Source: JAFDVL01 sp031409955
GTDB taxonomy: Bacteria; Acidobacteriota; Blastocatellia; RBC074
Assembly: GCA_031409955.1 (NCBI GenBank)
Contig: JANNYF010000012.1
Coordinates: 1-64,000 of the forward strand
Direction of reading: 5' to 3'
DNA length: 64,000 nt
Shown here: one piece after another, positions 36,301 to 44,499 of the stretch
Position numbering within the stretch: position 1 is the stretch's first letter
Layout: each line of letters begins with the position of its first letter
The notes under the pieces: generated by a model
Databases searched by the model: none
Seen by the model: the letters and a program-made list of their open reading frames with translations, nothing else
What the model was told of the DNA's origin: nothing
Made by a program: the position numbers and the translations under genes

Positions 36301-37145
36301 CGGGGAACTACGCGAACTCCACCTATCATTCATTGCAGGTGGAATTGACCAAGCGTCTTGCCAACGGCTGGACGTTGCAAAGCAATTACACGTTCAGCAA
36401 AGCCATCGGTGAAGAAGAAGGCGCGGGGCAAGAGCAATTGGATAGCTACCGCAACGGCCGCAATCGGCGGTTGGACAAACGGCTGATGAGTTTTCATATC
36501 CCGCACGTGTTGCGCAACAGCGGCACACTTGAGCTGCCTTTTGGGCCGGGTCGTAAATTCTTGAGCAGCGGAAATCGCGTCGTCGCGCGCCTGGTGGAGC
36601 GCTGGCAATTCGGGTTGATTTACAACCTGTTCTCCGGCTCGCCGCTGGGCATTAGTTCCGGCGTCTCCTCGTTCAATCAATTCACCGACAACACACCCAT
36701 GTTGGTGGGCAACTTTGCGCCCAACCTGGGCAAGATCAAGCGCGTAGACAATGGCGTGATTTTCTTTGATGGGTTGAAGCAAATTGCTGATCCTGCCATT
36801 GCCAACGTGACGACTTCGCAAAATCTGCGCGCTTTGAGTACGTTGCAAGCCATCACGGATGCCAATGGACAAGTCTTGCTCGTCAATCCGACGCCCGGTC
36901 AGTTGGGCAATATTCAGCAGTCCTATTTGGTTGGCCCCGGATCATTTCGCTTTGACATGAATTTGATCAAGCAAATCCGATTCCGGGAAAAGGCGAATTT
37001 CGAGATGCGGCTGGATGCCATCAATGTTCTGAATACGCCGCAATTCGGTACGATTAACACGGACATCAATTCGACGAACTTTGGACGTGTTACGAATGCG
37101 GGCGGTACTCGCCTGTTCGCCGCTTCGTTGCGGATTAACTTCTGA
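33369..37145 (+). CDS. TonB-dependent receptor, Oar-like
   Basis: A 1258-residue outer-membrane transporter-like protein. Signal peptide about 1-19 (CCCHLAFAQ). A carboxypeptidase-regulatory-like domain (about 22-105: ALSGTVTDKTEAMIPGATI, GVYSFPTLQPGVYQISAEKPG) precedes the plug (about 120-240: LPLPGRDALGLVL, VDEVKVITSPADAEYGRGSG). A long barrel follows, ending in LFAASLRINF with the terminal Phe. GGAGGA precedes the start. Oar-type receptors are much expanded in Acidobacteriota and are thought to import glycans, peptides or other large ligands. The ligand here is unknown. Confidence 0.93.
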   Translation: MRLLTLLALLCCCHLAFAQTNAALSGTVTDKTEAMIPGATIIAEHVKTGVKNTTTSNDSGVYSFPTLQPGVYQISAEKPGFKKLVMTNFGLEISARASLNLALEVGEITESSVNISAAVDTALALGTNSVGGVINGQKVQELPLPGRDALGLVLTQAGLVGSNFAGARIGTLNVSRNGINVMDQRINSGVNSTFFNSVDTVDEVKVITSPADAEYGRGSGQVLITTKSGGNQFHGSVFNFHRNTALNANTWFNNLQGIPRNTLIRNNYGGRLGGPIWFPKKAFGPMNYDGRNRSFFFVAFEGTRERAKAPTTVTVFTPTAKQGIYRFYPGVRNGNANAAVPTVDLSGNPIKPATATGDLQAINLFGRDPLRSRPDPTGLVQKQLAAMALPNNYRFGDGLNTAGYTWVRPFTFDSNQLTMRFDHQFTSSHRVSVEYLRETNGGLNQFLAQPLPDSPGGSYQDNTNFYSISYIATLSPRLVNEVRGGASRTLIRFEAPWESSSGRAFLPSSNNQIYVPVYLSVTTPINQSNDPQGRISPLYQYSDTITWLRGKHNFKGGAEVRFASTNGFNSFTVLPRAAIGVGGPAITNISTIPNIGLNLGGAQNMLNDLTGSLSTIQQAFNSPGGQSPTFLAGEGKQRTWRQREFSLFFKDDYKVRPNLTLNLGVRYEYYGVPWEANGKTAGLVNGSAGIFGISGTGFADLYQPGRNNGQLTQIKLVGKKSPNGGEQLYRDDWNNFAPAVGLSWSLPWLGRDKTVLRVGYGIGYERNSLRLLDVVAGDQPGLRTVTTFRQTAYLDLSKVVLPLTPDVAPLTTVPLTDRTQTVRAFDSNLRTPYVQNWNLSIQRQLSSNFALDVRYVGNKGTKLIRGANINEANIFETGILEAFNAVRAGGTHPFLENMFRGLNLGSGAINGTTVTAGQSLRASTQTQGFFANGNVGGFANFVNSTNLFTGVAGGLLRRADLPENFIVGNPQFAAANLTGNYANSTYHSLQVELTKRLANGWTLQSNYTFSKAIGEEEGAGQEQLDSYRNGRNRRLDKRLMSFHIPHVLRNSGTLELPFGPGRKFLSSGNRVVARLVERWQFGLIYNLFSGSPLGISSGVSSFNQFTDNTPMLVGNFAPNLGKIKRVDNGVIFFDGLKQIADPAIANVTTSQNLRALSTLQAITDANGQVLLVNPTPGQLGNIQQSYLVGPGSFRFDMNLIKQIRFREKANFEMRLDAINVLNTPQFGTINTDINSTNFGRVTNAGGTRLFAASLRINF

Positions 37146-37165
37146 TTAGGAATCACGAAGTGGTT

Positions 37166-37233
37166 CGATAAACTACAGTTTGTCGGGCGTTATAACCTCT
37201 CACGCCGGACGACAAACTGTAGTTTATCGGACA
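37166..37233. repeat. GACAAACT-AGTTT palindrome, copy 1
   Basis: The arms CGATAAACTACAGTTTGTCG (37166-37185) and CGACAAACTGTAGTTTATCG (37210-37229) are perfect complements. Inside the loop GGCGT and ACGCC form a second stem. The right arm continues GACA to 37233 and matches the right arm at 53501-53524 in all but three of 24 positions, so the two belong to one dispersed family. It lies 20 nt after the receptor stop. The rest of the gap to 37657 has the GCTCC repeats at 37308-37400 and no gene. Confidence 0.8.
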
Positions 37234-37307
37234 GTTGTCGCCAGTTATGCGCAAGCCCTACTGATTTTATACCTGCGGGCGTATTTGGAAATTCGATCTT
37301 TGCCGTT

Positions 37308-37400
37308 AGCTCCAGAGGAGCGAGCTATTTATAGTAGGAGCGCGCCATTTTACCCAAGCTCCAGAGGAGCGAAATGTGTCCGATGCCGCTCCGATGGAGC
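37308..37400. repeat. AGCTCCAGAGGAGCGA repeats
   Basis: AGCTCCAGAGGAGCGA occurs at 37308-37323 and again at 37357-37372; a third, looser copy (GCTCCGATGGAGC) starts near 37388. Each is itself a small palindrome (GCTCC-AGA-GGAGC). They lie in the intergenic stretch before cdaA. Their function is unknown; the form is that of a dispersed short palindromic repeat. Confidence 0.65.
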
Positions 37401-37669
37401 TAGACAGTATCTGGCGATACGGTGGCTATAAAGATTCCGCGCCGCTGGCGCTAATTCCCAAACACGCTCTGAGAGGCATAGTGGTGAGTCAGCTCTGTGC
37501 CTCTTGTTTTTCCTCATCCTCACCAGATTAACTCTCAGCAAAACTGACGCGCCGCTTTTTTTTCGCTGCGTCGCGGTGTCCCCGTGTCGCCCTTCTATGC
37601 TATTCTTGCGCCGCTGGAAACAGTGGTTGGTCACGCGGTATTCAGAATTCAAAATTAGTGTTCACGGTC

Positions 37670-38608
37670 ATGCCTGAATTTGTCTTCCAATTCGGCTCTT
37701 ATTTCCCCACTATCGGGTGGAAAGACCTGCTCGACATTTGCATCGTCGCGTTTTTGGTGTACGAAGTCTTGCGATTGATTCGCGGAACACGCGCCGTGCA
37801 GATGGCTGCCGGGCTGATCGCCCTTGCGTTTTTGTATCAAGTCTCGCGGTGGTTCGGCCTTGATACCGTGGAATGGGTGTTGCGCAATGCGGTGGTGTAT
37901 TTGGGCGTGGGGATTATTGTGCTTTTTCAGCGCGAACTGCGGGCGGCCTTGCTGCATTTCGGCAAAAACTTTCGGCAACCCTTTGTGCGCCGACGTGCCA
38001 ATGCTCACGCACACAGTTGGTATGACGACGTCGTGCAGGCGGCGCTGGATTTAGCGAAAGATAAGATTGGCGCGCTGATCGTCCTTGAGCGCGATGTTGG
38101 GTTGAAGACCTACGTCGAAAGCGGCATTCGATTGGATGCCCGGTTGACCTACGATTTGCTGGTGACGATTTTCAATACGAATACGCCTTTGCACGATGGC
38201 GCGGCAATCATCAGCAAACATCGGCTGGCAGCAGCGTCCTGCTTCCTGCCCTTGACCCAAGCCCCTTATACGGCACGAAAGCTAGGGGCGCGGCATCGCG
38301 CGGCGATTGGCATTACCGAAGACACGGATGCGTGCGCGGTGGTCGTTTCCGAAGAAACTGGCAAGATATCCTATGCCGTTGGTGGTCGGCTGACGCCCGA
38401 TCTGGATGCGCCGCGCTTACGCCGTCTGATTCAACAAGCGCTGGAACCCTGGCATACAGACGAAGAGGCGGAGGCCATCGAAGTCGAAGAACGCGAGCAT
38501 GAACTAGCCATGCAGAACATTCTGGATGAGCGACGGGCCAGCGTCAGAGGCCATCATGAAATTCCCGAACCGTTCAGCGAAAATTTGCCAGAGGAGGTCA
38601 AGCCGTGA
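37670..38608 (+). CDS. cdaA: Diadenylate cyclase CdaA
   Basis: A 312-residue enzyme that makes c-di-AMP from two ATP. Three transmembrane helices (about 20-85) precede the DisA_N catalytic domain (about 110-260). Its motifs are the metal-binding DGA in PLHDGAAII (Asp176-Ala178) and RHR in GARHRAAIG (218-220), both intact. A C-terminal acidic tail (about 265-312) is an extra. The ATG at 37670 is preferred to a GTG 12 nt earlier. It overlaps the cdaR start by four bases (GTGA), the arrangement known from Gram-positive bacteria, where CdaR regulates CdaA. The usual third gene, glmM, is absent here. Confidence 0.96.
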   Translation: MPEFVFQFGSYFPTIGWKDLLDICIVAFLVYEVLRLIRGTRAVQMAAGLIALAFLYQVSRWFGLDTVEWVLRNAVVYLGVGIIVLFQRELRAALLHFGKNFRQPFVRRRANAHAHSWYDDVVQAALDLAKDKIGALIVLERDVGLKTYVESGIRLDARLTYDLLVTIFNTNTPLHDGAAIISKHRLAAASCFLPLTQAPYTARKLGARHRAAIGITEDTDACAVVVSEETGKISYAVGGRLTPDLDAPRLRRLIQQALEPWHTDEEAEAIEVEEREHELAMQNILDERRASVRGHHEIPEPFSENLPEEVKP

Positions 38609-39327
38609 ATTGGAAATCTGCCGCCGCCGCCGCCAAAGATTTGCACCCGCTTTCACTCTCCTGGGCCTGGTTCCGTAATAATGTGAAGGAAAATGGGCGG
38701 CTGACCTTGATGTCATTGGGCGTCGCGTATTTGTTTTTCGTGGTTTCGCGGCAGCCCGACCGGGACATTATGGTGGCGGGAGTCCCCTTGGAATTTACGA
38801 GCATTCCCGCCGGGTTAGAAATCAGCAGCGAGGTTCCCTCGACGGTCAATGTTCGCTTGCACGGCCCGCGCGATCTGGTGCAGGGGATCACCGCCAACGA
38901 ATTAGAAGTCAAAGCCACTTTGGGCAACAAAACTGCGGGCGAGCGCGTCATTCAACTCAAAGCCTCTGACGTGATCCTGCCGGACAAAGTTGAAGTCCGA
39001 CGGATTGAACCGCCCGCCATCGAACTTAAACTCGAACCGACGCGGCGCAAAATTGTGCCTATCGAAACGCAATTCGTCGGGGTTGTCGCGGAAGGCTTTG
39101 AGCGAAGCCGGACGCAGTTGGAACCCGCCACGGTTCAGATCGAAGGCCCCGACTCGCGCGTGTCACAAGTGACCAAAATTTTGACCGAGAGCATTCCATT
39201 GGGAGACAAACGCGCCAGCTTTCAATTGCAAGTTGATCTCGAACCTGGCAAGTCCGGCGTGCGCATCGTGCATGTGGCACCGATCAAGGTGGTGGTGGAA
39301 ATCGCTGCCAAAAAGAATATCGAGTAG
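38605..39327 (+). CDS. cdaR: CdaA regulatory protein, YbbR domains
   Basis: A 240-residue membrane-anchored protein. One transmembrane helix at about 33-48 (LTLMSLGVAYLFFVVSR) is followed by two YbbR-type domains outside the membrane (about 53-140 and 145-235; IMVAGVPLEFTSIPAGLEI, STVNVRLHGPRDLVQ). The GTG start overlaps the cdaA stop, with GAGGAGGTCAAG upstream, so translation is coupled. By family knowledge it binds CdaA and modulates c-di-AMP output. Fewer YbbR repeats than in Bacillus CdaR. Confidence 0.92.
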   Translation: MNWKSAAAAAKDLHPLSLSWAWFRNNVKENGRLTLMSLGVAYLFFVVSRQPDRDIMVAGVPLEFTSIPAGLEISSEVPSTVNVRLHGPRDLVQGITANELEVKATLGNKTAGERVIQLKASDVILPDKVEVRRIEPPAIELKLEPTRRKIVPIETQFVGVVAEGFERSRTQLEPATVQIEGPDSRVSQVTKILTESIPLGDKRASFQLQVDLEPGKSGVRIVHVAPIKVVVEIAAKKNIE

Positions 39328-39399
39328 GTTGACAATCCCAAAGGCACTCCGTAAGATGGCGGCTCGCTGTAATCCCGAATAGTACAGCACTTCGGAATG

Positions 39400-39478
<79 letters not shown>

Positions 39479-39493
39479 TTATTTCAAGCAGTG

Positions 39494-39523
39494 AAGGCTT
39501 CCAATTGGAAGCCTTTTGCTTTT
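39494..39523 (+). terminator. Terminator after tRNA-Pro
   Basis: AAGGCTTCC and GGAAGCCTT form a perfect 9-bp stem with loop AATT, followed by TTGCTTTTG. It is 16 nt after the tRNA. Confidence 0.85.
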
Positions 39524-39617
39524 GCATAAACGCTATCCACAGATTCTCGCCCCCAGAAATTTCATACCTTCGCCGCATACGTTTTTCATACATATTCCGT
39601 CAGGATGAGGTAGACGC

Positions 39618-40496
39618 TTAATTGAGTTCGACCAACTCAATCGCCACCATATCTGGCCCTTCAATCAGGGCTGCCCGCATTTGGCTTTTGCCGAAGCGAT
39701 GCGGTTCTTCCAGGATTTTCACGCCTTCTTTCCGCAATCGTTCCAGCGTGGCGTTGAGGTTGGGGACGCTGAGGGCAATGTGATCTACCACGTGTCCACG
39801 TGAGCTGACAAGCGCTTCAGGACGTTGGCGGGGGTAGATAATCAGACTGACTTCGCCAAATCGAATGGTGGTGGCTGGCGAGCGAATTACGCCGAGCGGT
39901 TCGCTTGGCGCGGCGAAAGGGACTTCGCACGCGCCTGTGCGTTGTGCGCGGCTCGTTGCGCCGAGATGTTTGATATACCAATCAGCAGCGCAGAGCGGCG
40001 CGGCGCTGACTAAATGGACGTGCAGAAACGCGCGCGTGTTGGCTGTATTGATTTCAACCAGAGCGTTGTCCGGCGCTTTCAGATAGGCGAAGAGCAAGTT
40101 GGCATTCAAGCGCGTCAGTGGCGTGGCAAAGGTGATGCCGTTGGCGAGATGCTTTTGATAATCGCTCTCCATCGCCGTACTGCCCCAGCCAAAATGCCAG
40201 ATCGCGCTGTCCAATGAAGCGATGGGGGGCTTGCTCACTTGATTGAAGAGCAAGTGCATTTTTTCGCTTTGCACGCTCTCCCAGCCTGCTAGTGACGCTT
40301 TCTTCGTTACATCAAAAGTTTTTGTATAGAAATCAATCGCGGCGGGCGGATTGGTGGAATTCAAGTGAACGTGATGGAAGCCAATGGGCGCAGGCGTTTC
40401 CTGCGCCTTTGCGATAAAGACGATAAGAATTGCCACAATGAGGCAAGGAAGAAATGGGAAGCCGTACGATAGACAATCCTTCCACTGCTTTTTCAT
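39618..40496 (-). CDS. Exported VOC-family (glyoxalase-like) protein
   Basis: A 292-residue protein with an N-terminal hydrophobic segment (about 11-31) that is a signal peptide or anchor. Two VOC modules follow: the first starts GFHHVHLNSTNPPAAIDFYT (about 37-56) and the second ends HVVDHIALSVPNLNATLERL. VOC proteins include glyoxalases, dioxygenases and resistance proteins that bind a metal through His/Glu. Here His residues in HHVHL and DHIAL and a Glu near the C-terminus (VAIELVELN) are candidates. The start at 40496 is chosen to avoid overlap with the preceding gene; GGAG lies upstream. Substrate is unknown. Confidence 0.8.
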   Translation of the reverse strand: MKKQWKDCLSYGFPFLPCLIVAILIVFIAKAQETPAPIGFHHVHLNSTNPPAAIDFYTKTFDVTKKASLAGWESVQSEKMHLLFNQVSKPPIASLDSAIWHFGWGSTAMESDYQKHLANGITFATPLTRLNANLLFAYLKAPDNALVEINTANTRAFLHVHLVSAAPLCAADWYIKHLGATSRAQRTGACEVPFAAPSEPLGVIRSPATTIRFGEVSLIIYPRQRPEALVSSRGHVVDHIALSVPNLNATLERLRKEGVKILEEPHRFGKSQMRAALIEGPDMVAIELVELN

Positions 40497-40516
40497 GGAG
40501 GTTCTCTTTCTCCGGT

Positions 40517-41065
40517 TCATTCGGCCTTGCGAAACCACGGATTGCCGAAATTGGTATACGGGCCATTGTCCACGGAAATCTGTACGAGCAAGCGGTAATG
40601 AGCGGGAGAGAGCATCAATGTTTTGCCTTTCAACTTGATCGTTTTGCCGTTTTTCTTGAGCGGCTCTGTTTCCCAGAAAATTGTGTAATACCCGCCGAGG
40701 TCGCCGCCAATTGGGCCGACTTTTTTCAGCACTAAATTACCGAACAGCCCGGTTTCAGACCGTGTGACCTGTTTCTGTTTCTCGTTGTAATCGGTAGTCG
40801 CGCGGCCTTTGAGGATGCCGCTCGGCCCTTCGCCTTCGATGATGCTTTCGTATTTTCCGTCGGCAATTTTCTTGTAGGTTTCTTTGCCCTTGAGCTTGCC
40901 TGCCGGGCCAAGTGGAGATTCAGGTACGTTCCATTCAAACGTCCACGCGCCCACAAAGTAATCCATGTTTGGCGGTGGCGTTTGGTCAGTCGGCTCGGTT
41001 GGACGCGACGGTTGTTGCGGTGCTTGTTGGAATAATAACAAGGCTAAAATCAGGGCTTTAATCAT
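40517..41065 (-). CDS. Exported DUF1579-like protein
   Basis: A 182-residue protein with a signal peptide (MIKALILALLLFQQAP), a Pro/Thr-rich linker and a beta-rich domain (about 33-180: MDYFVGAWTFEWNVPESPLG, YESIIEGEG, WETEPLKKNGKTIKLKG). The 'xFVGxWxxE' opening is like DUF1579 and related lipocalin-fold domains. It lies 20 nt upstream of the VOC gene on the same strand, so the two probably form a transcript. Function is unknown. Confidence 0.7.
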   Translation of the reverse strand: MIKALILALLLFQQAPQQPSRPTEPTDQTPPPNMDYFVGAWTFEWNVPESPLGPAGKLKGKETYKKIADGKYESIIEGEGPSGILKGRATTDYNEKQKQVTRSETGLFGNLVLKKVGPIGGDLGGYYTIFWETEPLKKNGKTIKLKGKTLMLSPAHYRLLVQISVDNGPYTNFGNPWFRKAE

Positions 41066-41073
41066 AGGTTTTA

Positions 41074-41172
41074 GTGGTCGGTGGTCGGTGGCCGGTGGCT
41101 GGTGATCCGTTGTTGGTTATTAGTTGCAAAGGGAACCCATTGCTGACCACCGACCACCGTCCACCGACCACC
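41074..41172. repeat. GGTCGGTG-type hairpin
   Basis: Repeats of GGTCGGTG/GGCCGGTGG fill 41074-41102 and the complement GACCACCGACCACCGTCCAC and onward fills 41145-41172. The stem is about 28 bp with a few mismatches and the loop is 42 nt. It occupies the whole gap between two same-strand genes and may reduce read-through. Confidence 0.75.
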
Positions 41173-41174
41173 AA

Positions 41175-42605
41175 TTATTTGCTCGCGCTCTGCGATGGTT
41201 TCGTTAAGACCTTGCTGTCAACGGTGTACTCAAACCACGGGATAAACATCTCATCCCAACTCTGCTCGCTCCAATAGACTTCCTTGTTGGGCGCGGGATT
41301 GTAGCGGTTCTTGATTGAGTTGTCGTAATGCGCAACCGCCTGAATCCGGCTTCCGGCGGGAATCTTGAGTGGTTCTTTTAGCTCATAATGCAACTGCCAA
41401 TTGAAATCGAACTTCGGCACATAGAGCAAAACCTGCTTGCGACCATCCGGCCAAATCAACGTGTATTTGATGTCTTTGCCGCGCAAGTGCATGTGCGGCG
41501 CAAAGGCATACAACGTGATCGCTTCTTTGATCGGTGTTTCGGCGCTGATTTCCCAGTTGTCTACACGGGGCGGAATGTTCGGAATCCTGCCGCGCACTTT
41601 GACTTCTTTGCCGTTGACTGTGCGGGTCTCTGCTAACTCTTTGCCTTCGATGAAAACATTGTCCGTGACGCCTTTGGTCAGTACTTCGTACTTGGGCGGT
41701 TGCTTGGCAAACCAAAGCCCTAAACGCGAGCGATCTTTCTCCGCACGACCACTCGGTTGATAGTGCATATTGAACTGAACGTACATGCCCGGCAGGATGC
41801 GTTTCGCCGTACCTGCGGGATGTTTCTCAAAGCCCTTGCCCGGCGCTTGTCCGACTAACTTGAATGCGCCGGAACGCGTGAACGAATCCTGACTCTGCGC
41901 CACTTCGCGTGTTACGCCTTCACTCAGTCCACCGGTCTCACGGGCGGATTGGCTGTTGAGTGCCGAAGTGGCTCCATCCGCACGAACGGCTCTGCCATTG
42001 ACGATCTTTGCGCCTTCCGGCAGCCGCACGACGTTGGCGATGGAGTGATGCACGACGGCTGGATTGCCGGGGCGAAGTTCGACTTTCTCGACCCATCGTT
42101 CTTCATTGAAGGGAAGCGGCACATAGAAGTTTTGCATCGGCAATTCGCCCTCCGCAGGAACTTCAAAATCAATCGGCATTTCGATGACTACATCTGGTTC
42201 GCCGAACGTCCAACCGGGCGTGTAATTCGGCATCTTGGGCAAGTCTTTGTCATCGCCTTTTGGCGCGCCTGCGTCTACCCAAGTCGTGATGAGCTTGATC
42301 TCTTGTTCGGATAAGCGACGGTCGTTGCTGAAGTGGGCGGTCGAGATGTTTGGATCAGCAAACCACGGCGGCATCGTCCGTTCGACGACTTCTTCGCGGA
42401 TGGCTTTGCTCCACGGACGCACTTCGGCATAAGACGTCAGCGGCATCGGCGCGACTTCGCCGGGGCGATGACAGTTGGCGCATTTGTTGAAGATGATGGG
42501 CGCAACGTCTTTGGTGAAGGTCACGCCAGCGGCTTCATTTTTGTTCACGAACCAAATAGTCGCGGCGCTTAGAACTGCGAACAGAATGATGGACAATCGT
42601 TTCAT
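41175..42605 (-). CDS. Heme c plus copper-monooxygenase-like protein, copy A
   Basis: A 476-residue exported protein. The start at 42605 has AAGGAGGT in front. A signal peptide (about 1-25) is followed by a cytochrome-c-like domain with C42-ANC-H46 and RPGEVAPMPL. A domain resembling the copper type II ascorbate-dependent monooxygenase family (PHM/DBM) follows. The His-rich sites AVVHHSIANV, FNMHYQPSG, APHMHLRGKDIKYTL and AVAHYDNS are candidate copper ligands. Such heme-copper fusions are common in Acidobacteriota and Planctomycetota, and their reaction is not established. It lies 11 nt after the stop of a paralogue, so the two are co-transcribed. Confidence 0.82.
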   Translation of the reverse strand: MKRLSIILFAVLSAATIWFVNKNEAAGVTFTKDVAPIIFNKCANCHRPGEVAPMPLTSYAEVRPWSKAIREEVVERTMPPWFADPNISTAHFSNDRRLSEQEIKLITTWVDAGAPKGDDKDLPKMPNYTPGWTFGEPDVVIEMPIDFEVPAEGELPMQNFYVPLPFNEERWVEKVELRPGNPAVVHHSIANVVRLPEGAKIVNGRAVRADGATSALNSQSARETGGLSEGVTREVAQSQDSFTRSGAFKLVGQAPGKGFEKHPAGTAKRILPGMYVQFNMHYQPSGRAEKDRSRLGLWFAKQPPKYEVLTKGVTDNVFIEGKELAETRTVNGKEVKVRGRIPNIPPRVDNWEISAETPIKEAITLYAFAPHMHLRGKDIKYTLIWPDGRKQVLLYVPKFDFNWQLHYELKEPLKIPAGSRIQAVAHYDNSIKNRYNPAPNKEVYWSEQSWDEMFIPWFEYTVDSKVLTKPSQSASK

Positions 42606-42616
42606 GGCGTACCTCC

Positions 42617-43933
42617 TTAGCGGCTTGAACTGCTGGCAACTTGCGGCTGCGCTTTGCGCAAATCCTGTTTGTCGAGCGTGTAATCTACATACCCGATCAT
42701 CATTTCTTCCCACGTCTGATCGCCCCAACGAACCGTTGCCGTTGGATCAGGATTGAATTTATTTTTCGGCGAATTGTCGTAATGGGCGACACAAATGAGC
42801 TTGCTGCCTTTCGGCACGGCGAGTTCTTCTTTTAGCACATACGTTAACTGCCAGCCAAAATCATAGCGCGGCACCGACAGAATGACTTTCGACGTGCCAT
42901 CAGGATAGACGAGCGTGTATTTGAAATCTTTGCCGCGCACGTGCATGTGTGGATGCAAACTGTCAACGTGGCTGTCTTCTTTGAAGACCATTTCAGAAAT
43001 GACTTCGTGATTGTCTGCACCGGGCGGAATGGCAAAACTGCTTTGCACCGCGCCCGCCGTAATGACACGTTTCTGCACGGGTTCTTTGGCGAAGATTAAG
43101 CCAATGCTGGTGCGGTCTTTGCCCACTTCGCCGTTCGTGGTGTAGTGAATCTGGAAGATCAGCACCGAACCTTTCTTGACGAGTTTGGCTTGACCGTTGC
43201 GCAGTTCCAGCGGCGCTTCACCCGGTGCCCATCCGACCAGACGGCCATCTGAATCGGCGGGACGTTCACTTGAACTTCGACGAACTGAAGCGAGGTCGGC
43301 GGGATTGATTTCACCGGGCTTCGGCAAATCGCCTTGATCCGGGTAACGCACGCTTACGATGACGTGATGCAAATGCGCGCGATCACCCTGTCGAATCTCA
43401 GCGAATTGCACATACTTGTCTTCGGTGAAGTTCGTCGGCACCGCGAAATATTTGTACGGAATGACGCCTGTGACGGGAATGTTGAATTCGGTCGGCATCG
43501 TCAGCACGACGTCTGGTTGCCCGATTTGCCAGCCCGTTGTGTACGTTGGATTGGGCGGCATATCTTTCGGCTCACCTTCTTTCGCGCCGCCCTCAACCCA
43601 GGCCACAATCGTATCAATCTCTTTTTGTGACAGGCGCGCATTGTTGGAAAATTCACCGTGATTGGGATCGGCGAACCACGGCGGCATGACGCGGGAAACG
43701 ACCTGTTCACGGATGGATCGTGCCCACGGGCGCACCTCTTTGTAGTTCATGAAAGACATTGGCGCGACTTCGCCGGGACGATGGCACATCTGGCAATTTT
43801 TTTGAATGATCGGTGCCACATCTTTGGTGAACGTCACAGTTGCGGCAGACGTTTGCCGCAACAAGACAGATGATAATCCGATGCCGAGCATTGCAATCGC
43901 GCCCAACACACACAGGAACAAAGTACGTTTCAT
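42617..43933 (-). CDS. Heme c plus copper-monooxygenase-like protein, copy B
   Basis: A 438-residue paralogue of the next gene on this strand, with the same build. It has a signal peptide (about 1-31), a heme site C47-QMC-H51 followed by RPGEVAPMSF, and the copper-type domain with AHLHHVIVSV, FQIHYTTNG, HPHMHVRGKDFKYTL and CVAHYDNS. Copy A has extra residues in the middle that this one lacks. AGAGGTTC precedes the start. Together with the cytochrome c upstream it suggests a periplasmic electron-transfer or oxidation system; the substrate is unknown. Confidence 0.82.
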   Translation of the reverse strand: MKRTLFLCVLGAIAMLGIGLSSVLLRQTSAATVTFTKDVAPIIQKNCQMCHRPGEVAPMSFMNYKEVRPWARSIREQVVSRVMPPWFADPNHGEFSNNARLSQKEIDTIVAWVEGGAKEGEPKDMPPNPTYTTGWQIGQPDVVLTMPTEFNIPVTGVIPYKYFAVPTNFTEDKYVQFAEIRQGDRAHLHHVIVSVRYPDQGDLPKPGEINPADLASVRRSSSERPADSDGRLVGWAPGEAPLELRNGQAKLVKKGSVLIFQIHYTTNGEVGKDRTSIGLIFAKEPVQKRVITAGAVQSSFAIPPGADNHEVISEMVFKEDSHVDSLHPHMHVRGKDFKYTLVYPDGTSKVILSVPRYDFGWQLTYVLKEELAVPKGSKLICVAHYDNSPKNKFNPDPTATVRWGDQTWEEMMIGYVDYTLDKQDLRKAQPQVASSSSR

Positions 43934-44067
43934 ATTGAACCTCTTAAATAATCTGCGAGCAGAGAAACTGAAATCGGAGCCAACAGCATCCGAACTCTAA
44001 TACCGTCTTCCAGTCAGTGGAAGAAAAATTTCAATTCAAGACAGCTACGTGCGCCAGATGTGCCAGG

Positions 44068-44499
44068 TTACTTGCTGTCTTTTGACTTTGATCCAAGGCT
44101 GCGCAGGAATAGCACAACCTGCCAAATTTGCTTGTCGTTCAACTTTTCTTTGTAGGCCAGCATATCCGCCGAAACGCCTTCTTTGACAGCCACAAAGATT
44201 TCACCATCGGTTGAACCGTAATCCCACGCGTCATCCGTTAAGTCAGAAGGCGTGCCGCCCGACAACGCCATCCCGCCATCGCCTTTGCCATTCGGCCCGT
44301 GACACGAAGCGCAATAACGCGCATAAACCTTCTTGCCTGCATCAATCGTTTCTGCGTTGCTCGGTTCTGGGTTCTTCAGCTTCTGCGCCTCCGCATTGCG
44401 GCGTGGTTCTTGCGATGCGTTCGCCGCTACTGCAACAAAGATCGCCCCCACCGCCAGCAGCCGACCGACCACCGACCAATTACTATTCCTGTGGTACAT
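44068..44499 (-). CDS. Exported class I cytochrome c
   Basis: A 143-residue monoheme cytochrome with a signal peptide (hydrophobic about 10-28), a linker, and CASCHG (Cys63, Cys66, His67) in YARYCASCHGPNGKGDGGMA. A candidate axial Met is in SADMLAYKEKL, and the C-terminal helix KQIWQVVLFLRSL is typical. The ATG at 44499 has GGAGAATTTTG upstream and overlaps the preceding gene by 17 nt. It probably passes electrons for the heme-copper proteins encoded just downstream. Confidence 0.9.
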   Translation of the reverse strand: MYHRNSNWSVVGRLLAVGAIFVAVAANASQEPRRNAEAQKLKNPEPSNAETIDAGKKVYARYCASCHGPNGKGDGGMALSGGTPSDLTDDAWDYGSTDGEIFVAVKEGVSADMLAYKEKLNDKQIWQVVLFLRSLGSKSKDSK

